Shown: positions 60,589-64,000 of the stretch, piece by piece
How the letters are laid out: each line of letters begins with the position of its first letter
Position numbering within the stretch: the first letter of the stretch is position 1
DNA from: an uncultured Eubacterium sp.
GTDB lineage: Bacteria > Bacillota > Clostridia > Lachnospirales > Lachnospiraceae
Length of the DNA: 64,000 nucleotides
Reading direction: 5' to 3'
NCBI GenBank assembly: GCA_910589595.1
Contig: CAJUTM010000009.1
Location: forward strand, 1-64,000
Made by a program: the position numbers and the translations under genes
Notes under the pieces: generated by a model
Database searches by the model: none
The model's input: the letters and a program-made list of their open reading frames with translations, nothing else
Told to the model about the DNA's origin: nothing

Positions 60589-61218
60589 ATGATTTCAGCA
60601 AAGATTAAAAATATTGATATGATATTTGAAACTTCTTCTTCCATTTTTTCGCCTAATTCAATTGATGCTGGTACACAGGCGATGCTATCAGTTATCGATT
60701 TTCTCCCGCACGATAAAGTATTGGATTTAGGATGTGGGTATGGTGTTGTAGGCATACTTGCTAGTAAACTGATAGGTGCGGAAAATGTTGTAATGTGTGA
60801 TATTTCTAAACAGGCATTGGAATATGCAAAAGTGAATTCACACCTTAACAATGTACCAAACATTAAAATTTACTTAAGTGATGGTTATGAGAATGTAGAA
60901 GAGAAGGATTTTACGCTTATATTGTCAAATCCGCCGTATCATGCAAACTTTTCTGTTCCCAAACACTTTATAGAGGGTGGATTTAAAAAGTTGGCTTTTG
61001 GCGGAAAATTAGTTATGGTTACCAAAAGACTTGATTGGTATAAAAATAAGCTGACATCTATCTTTGGAGGGGTTAAGATTCACGAAATAAATGGGTATTT
61101 TGTCTTTGTTGCTGAAAAACGAAATAGAATTATAAAAGAAAAAGAAAAGATTTCAAACAAATTATCAAGAAAATTACAACGCAAACATCAACGCCACAAA
61201 GTTAATCATCAAGGATAG
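60589..61218 (+). CDS. Class I SAM-dependent methyltransferase, RsmC-like
   Basis: 209 residues from the ATG at 60589 with GGAGG six bases before it. SAM motif I is VLDLGCGYGVVGILA, motif II starts VVMCDIS, and motif IV is LSNPPYH. NPPY with this N-terminus (SSIFSPNSIDAGTQAML) fits RsmC/RlmG-type rRNA guanine N2-methyltransferases of the small YbxB kind. The basic tail (KLSRKLQRKHQRHKVNHQ) could bind nucleic acid. The gene is clearly more AT-rich than its neighbours, is on the opposite strand and is followed by recombinase remains, all signs of horizontal gain. Exact target unknown. Confidence 0.83.
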   Translation: MISAKIKNIDMIFETSSSIFSPNSIDAGTQAMLSVIDFLPHDKVLDLGCGYGVVGILASKLIGAENVVMCDISKQALEYAKVNSHLNNVPNIKIYLSDGYENVEEKDFTLILSNPPYHANFSVPKHFIEGGFKKLAFGGKLVMVTKRLDWYKNKLTSIFGGVKIHEINGYFVFVAEKRNRIIKEKEKISNKLSRKLQRKHQRHKVNHQG

Positions 61219-61244
61219 AATATATGTGTGCCGCCCCATGGATA

Positions 61245-61380
61245 ATACCATAACAGCAGGTTTCTGGTTTTCTCTGACCTGCCGCTTCCATGTGGCAAAG
61301 AAAAAGTGAAAGGGCTTGAAGATTTCCATTTTCACACACTCCGCCACACCTACACAAGTAATCTGCCTTCAGGCGGCGCA
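61245..61380 (+). pseudogene. Tyrosine recombinase (integrase) C-terminal fragment
   Basis: One frame reads RFLVFSDLPLPCGKEKVKG, then LEDFHFHTLRHTYTSNL. HTLRHTYTSNL is the box II Arg/His region of phage-type tyrosine recombinases. The piece ends exactly where the second foldback copy begins (61381), before the catalytic Tyr, and an in-frame stop lies just upstream. It is a remnant of a past mobile element. Confidence 0.75.
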
Positions 61381-61659
61381 GGCAGGTATCATTCCGAATC
61401 CCATCCTTGTATCGCTCCCCGAAAAATTATGTTTTCTTTTGTTTACTGATTGCCACCCGAGTATTATCTGAGCTGTCTGCCGTCGTTTCTCCCGACTTTT
61501 AACAGTGCGTTCGCACTAAAAGTTAATGCACCACCAGATTAATTATCTCCTGCTGCGGGCAGATGCGAAGCATCTGTTCGTGAAAGAAAGAGGCTAAAAG
61601 AAACCATGTATTTTTCGTTGGGAGTGGCATACCGGACGAGCTGCGGCAGGATACCCGCC
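61381..61659 (+). repeat. Foldback element, second copy with truncated second arm
   Basis: Begins GGCAGGTATCATTCCG and follows the arm sequence of 39711-39485 (reverse complement), including TTGTATCGCTCCCCGAAAAA, TGCACCACC and GCAGATGCGAAGCATCTG. It then switches to about 65 bases of the opposite arm end (TTTTTCGTTGGGAGTGGCAT), finishing ATACCCGCC. About 150 bases of the second arm are missing. It interrupts the integrase fragment. Confidence 0.85.
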
Positions 61660-61689
61660 ATACTGGGACAAACAAATAGATGATTACCC

Positions 61690-63057
61690 CTATTCATACT
61701 TTTTACTCTTACATTTCGGATATTTGGACTTCTTCCATTTATGAGACTTACTCATAGTCGAAGAAGATTTCAAAAAGTAAGTATAACGAGGTATTGTATT
61801 GTTATTGCTTTCATTTACAATCGGGTCGTCAAAAGTAACGTCGATATGATACCATTTACCGCCGAGTTTCACCATATTCCATCCGTGGCCGATTCCCTGA
61901 CTGCTGCCGACTACAAATTTGCACGGAATCTTCAGTTTTTTCATAATCATCTGAAAGGCATGGGCATACCCATCGCAGACGGCAACTTTTTTTATCAGCG
62001 CTCCCTTTGCCGTGTGGGAAACACGCGGAATAGACCCCGTCTGATAGCGGTAATAATCGTATTTTACATTCCGTATCAGCCAGTTATGGACTGCCCTTAC
62101 TTTTTCATACCGGCTCATATCCTTTTTAATACACGATTTCGTAATCTGGTGCAGGCGCTTTTTTATTGATTTATTGTAAACCGTAACTTTATAACGATAT
62201 TTCTTTCCGTTTACGGTAGCGGTTATCGTTGCTTTCCCCTTTTTCTTTGCCTGCAGCGTTCCCCCTTTGCTTACGGACACAATCTTTTTTTTGCTGCTCT
62301 TCCAACTAACGCTCTGAAAATTATTGAATATAACATTCTTTTCTTTGTCACCCACCAAAAGGTAACTGTGGGAGACGCTGCAACACGGCGTTTCCGTTGT
62401 CGTCACCGGAATATCATTCTTTTTCGCGTATTCATACGCTTTACTTCCTTTTGGTGCAACAACATTTGTCAGCTTCTCGCAATCATAGATGATGTTGTTT
62501 TCAAACGTCGTATTTTCCTTGTCAAAAACAATGTATTTCAAAGATGTACAGCGGTAAAAAGCATATTTTCTAATTGCTTTCACACTGGATGGAATCCTGA
62601 CGGATTTTATCTTCGGACTGCAAAAAGCCAGTGCGGAAATGGTTGTAACTCCATCCGGCACATTGACTTCCAACGCCTCGCCGCGATAGGAAAGAAGGAC
62701 ACCGTCGCGAATGAGAAAATCCGAATCATCTTCCTGCGTATTATCATCACTAGTAACCGGAATATCCTCCTCCGTTGTTATAACTCTGCCAGATATAACG
62801 GAAAATTTATCCGGCATGCGCTCTCCTAAAATCTCCTGCAGATAGCGTACGAGTTCTTTCTTGTCATACTGCCGGCTCAGAGCCCCCTGATATTGCTCTG
62901 CCGTTACTTCATAAGTATAATTATCCACATAAATATAATAATGCGGTACTGTGGCAGCCAGACACGGCGGCGCCGGCGCTGCCCATCCTGACATGGCACT
63001 GCCACAAAGAGCCAAGCTAAGTGTTACTGCAAAAATAATTTTTCTCAACCTTTTCAT
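61690..63057 (-). CDS. Exported transglutaminase-like protein with BspA repeat and Ig-like domain
   Basis: 455 residues. The signal peptide begins MKRLRKIIFAVTLSLALCGS. After a spacer, a BspA-type leucine-rich repeat block (about 115-215, DGVTTISALAFCSPKIKSV) and a Big_2-like Ig domain (about 235-305, SWKSSKKKIVSVSKGGTL) precede a transglutaminase-like core. Its putative catalytic triad is Cys in KVAVCDGYAHAF, His in GIGHGWNMV and Asp in WYHIDVTFDD. The triad is complete, so a thiol protease or cross-linking activity on the surface is possible. The start overlaps the upstream PPK2 stop by four bases. The element at 61381 lies after its stop. Confidence 0.87.
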   Translation of the reverse strand: MKRLRKIIFAVTLSLALCGSAMSGWAAPAPPCLAATVPHYYIYVDNYTYEVTAEQYQGALSRQYDKKELVRYLQEILGERMPDKFSVISGRVITTEEDIPVTSDDNTQEDDSDFLIRDGVLLSYRGEALEVNVPDGVTTISALAFCSPKIKSVRIPSSVKAIRKYAFYRCTSLKYIVFDKENTTFENNIIYDCEKLTNVVAPKGSKAYEYAKKNDIPVTTTETPCCSVSHSYLLVGDKEKNVIFNNFQSVSWKSSKKKIVSVSKGGTLQAKKKGKATITATVNGKKYRYKVTVYNKSIKKRLHQITKSCIKKDMSRYEKVRAVHNWLIRNVKYDYYRYQTGSIPRVSHTAKGALIKKVAVCDGYAHAFQMIMKKLKIPCKFVVGSSQGIGHGWNMVKLGGKWYHIDVTFDDPIVNESNNNTIPRYTYFLKSSSTMSKSHKWKKSKYPKCKSKKYE

Positions 63058-64000
63058 ACTAATCTCCGTTCCAGTGCTTCCACTACAATTTCCAATACTT
63101 TGATTCTGGCATATAATTTTGAATTGGCCTCAATGATGTGCCATGGCGCCTGCTTTGTCGAAGTACGCAGCACCATCTCATCTACCGCTTTCTCATAATC
63201 ATCCCATCTCTCGCGGTTGCGCCAATCCTCTTCCGTAATTTTCCACTGCTTTTCCGGTATCATCTGACGCTGTTCAAAACGTTTCGCCTGTTCCGCCGGG
63301 TCAATGTGCAGCCAAAATTTGAGAACGATTACGCCCGACTTCACAAGATGGGCTTCCATATCATTAATTTCTTTATACGCCCGCTGCCATTCTTCTTCCG
63401 TGGCAAATCCCTCCACACGTTCTACAAGAACGCGCCCGTACCATGTGCGGTCAAAAATTGCCAGATGTCCTCGCTTTGGGAACTTCTGCCAAAATCGCCA
63501 CAAATAGTGATGGGATTTCTCGACGTCATTCGGGGATGCTATCGGTATAACTTCGTACCCGCGCGGATCAATGCACTGTGTCAGTCTCTTGATGGCGCCG
63601 CCCTTTCCGGCAGCGTCCCATCCCTCGAAAGCAAGTACGACCGGCACCCGTTCCAAATACATCTTATTGTGCAGCGCCGCCAGCCTCTTCTGCAAATCTT
63701 TGCGTTTTTTCTTATACATCTCCGGCTCCAGCGTAAGCGACAAATCCACGCCTCGCAATACGCCGCTGCGCAAATCTTCTTCTAACATATCTATGCTTCC
63801 GGCGCCGGACGAAGAAGCTTTTTCTTCTCTGGCTTTGACTGCCATTTCCAGACGCCTGACAATCGTTGTCATGATTTTGCAGAGCGCATATTTTTTATCC
63901 ATTGCTTCTACAACCGTCCACGGCGCATTAGAAGTATCCGTCTGCACAAGCATCGTGTCGTACTTCTGTAAACAGGCGTCAAAATCTTTATTTTCCTGCC
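63054..64000 (-). CDS. Polyphosphate:AMP phosphotransferase, PPK2 family (C-terminal part)
   Basis: Continues beyond the window; in-frame coding sequence reaches position 64000 (QENKDFDACLQKYDTM before the ATG at 63953). The visible 315 residues hold the end of one PPK2 domain and one complete PPK2 domain. The complete one has Walker A FEGWDAAGKGGAIKRL, the conserved FDRTWYGRVLVERV and lid residues. Two-domain PPK2 proteins phosphorylate AMP to ADP with polyphosphate. The partial first domain (TSNAPWTVVEAMDKKYA) supports the two-domain form. It is coupled to the transglutaminase-like gene downstream, a pairing with no known reason. Confidence 0.88.
   Translation of the reverse strand, partial: QENKDFDACLQKYDTMLVQTDTSNAPWTVVEAMDKKYALCKIMTTIVRRLEMAVKAREEKASSSGAGSIDMLEEDLRSGVLRGVDLSLTLEPEMYKKKRKDLQKRLAALHNKMYLERVPVVLAFEGWDAAGKGGAIKRLTQCIDPRGYEVIPIASPNDVEKSHHYLWRFWQKFPKRGHLAIFDRTWYGRVLVERVEGFATEEEWQRAYKEINDMEAHLVKSGVIVLKFWLHIDPAEQAKRFEQRQMIPEKQWKITEEDWRNRERWDDYEKAVDEMVLRTSTKQAPWHIIEANSKLYARIKVLEIVVEALERRLV

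Noticed and set aside
1..64000. CRISPR array or complete prophage
   Set aside because: No regularly spaced direct repeats and no phage structural, lysis or packaging genes; only a recombinase fragment at 61245.

Overview
The window looks like chromosomal DNA of an anaerobic, probably spore-forming Clostridia species, most likely Lachnospiraceae. The clues are low-to-mid GC, strong AGGAGG ribosome sites, a SpoIIM-like gene, a Rex regulator, a PFL/ACT pair, an iminoacetate-synthase (ThiH) thiamine pathway, and several exported proteins with Ig-like repeats. No 16S gene is present, so the family is inferred. Almost all genes lie on the minus strand. The plus-strand exceptions are an ABC-F ATPase, an Ig-like exported protein, an aldolase-family enzyme, DAHP synthase and a methyltransferase.

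Layout, left to right. 1-2.4 kb: a broken Rpn-type nuclease, an exported protein, rlmH, and a possible small RNA. 2.4-7.2 kb: a stress and cofactor operon reading rex - unknown coiled-coil gene - acpS - nnrDE - alr - mazF, with a Rex-like operator in its own promoter. 7.2-15.5 kb: ABC-F ATPase, an unknown charged coiled-coil protein, an MTA/SAH deaminase-like amidohydrolase, purine nucleoside phosphorylase, hemW and lepA. 15.7-20.2 kb: exported Ig protein, P-loop kinase, unknown protein, DUF4160/DUF2442 pair, metA. 20.3-23.3 kb: thiS-thiG-thiH-thiE/tenI behind a leader that fits a terminator-embedded HMP-PP (thiS-motif) riboswitch. 23.3-33.2 kb: MFS, NUDIX, PAP2, metallophosphoesterase, topB, glyA, purD, purN and purM. 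33.4-39 kb: large Ig-repeat surface protein, aldolase-family enzyme, lipoprotein, cysS.

39.2-44.7 kb holds a near-perfect foldback element and a Gld-type ABC export cluster (ATPase, permease, GldG, DUF4340). 44.9-51 kb: DAHP synthase, SpoIIM-like protein, ADP-ribose pyrophosphatase, aspartate aminotransferase, PFL/ACT pair, WalJ-like hydrolase. 51-60.2 kb: GGDEF protein, extended FtsA-like ATPase, coaE, polA and an Asp-rich surface protein. 60.3-64 kb: tRNA-Leu(CAA), an AT-rich methyltransferase, a tyrosine-recombinase scar cut by a second foldback copy, a transglutaminase-like surface protein, and the C-terminal part of a PPK2-family phosphotransferase.

Most genes are housekeeping. The least explained material is non-coding: three families of structured interspersed repeats, each present here in two copies with compensating base changes in their stems, plus a candidate sRNA. 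One family supplies the Shine-Dalgarno sequence of purM, and shorter look-alike ends sit at other gene starts. I found no CRISPR array, no complete prophage and no intact insertion sequence.
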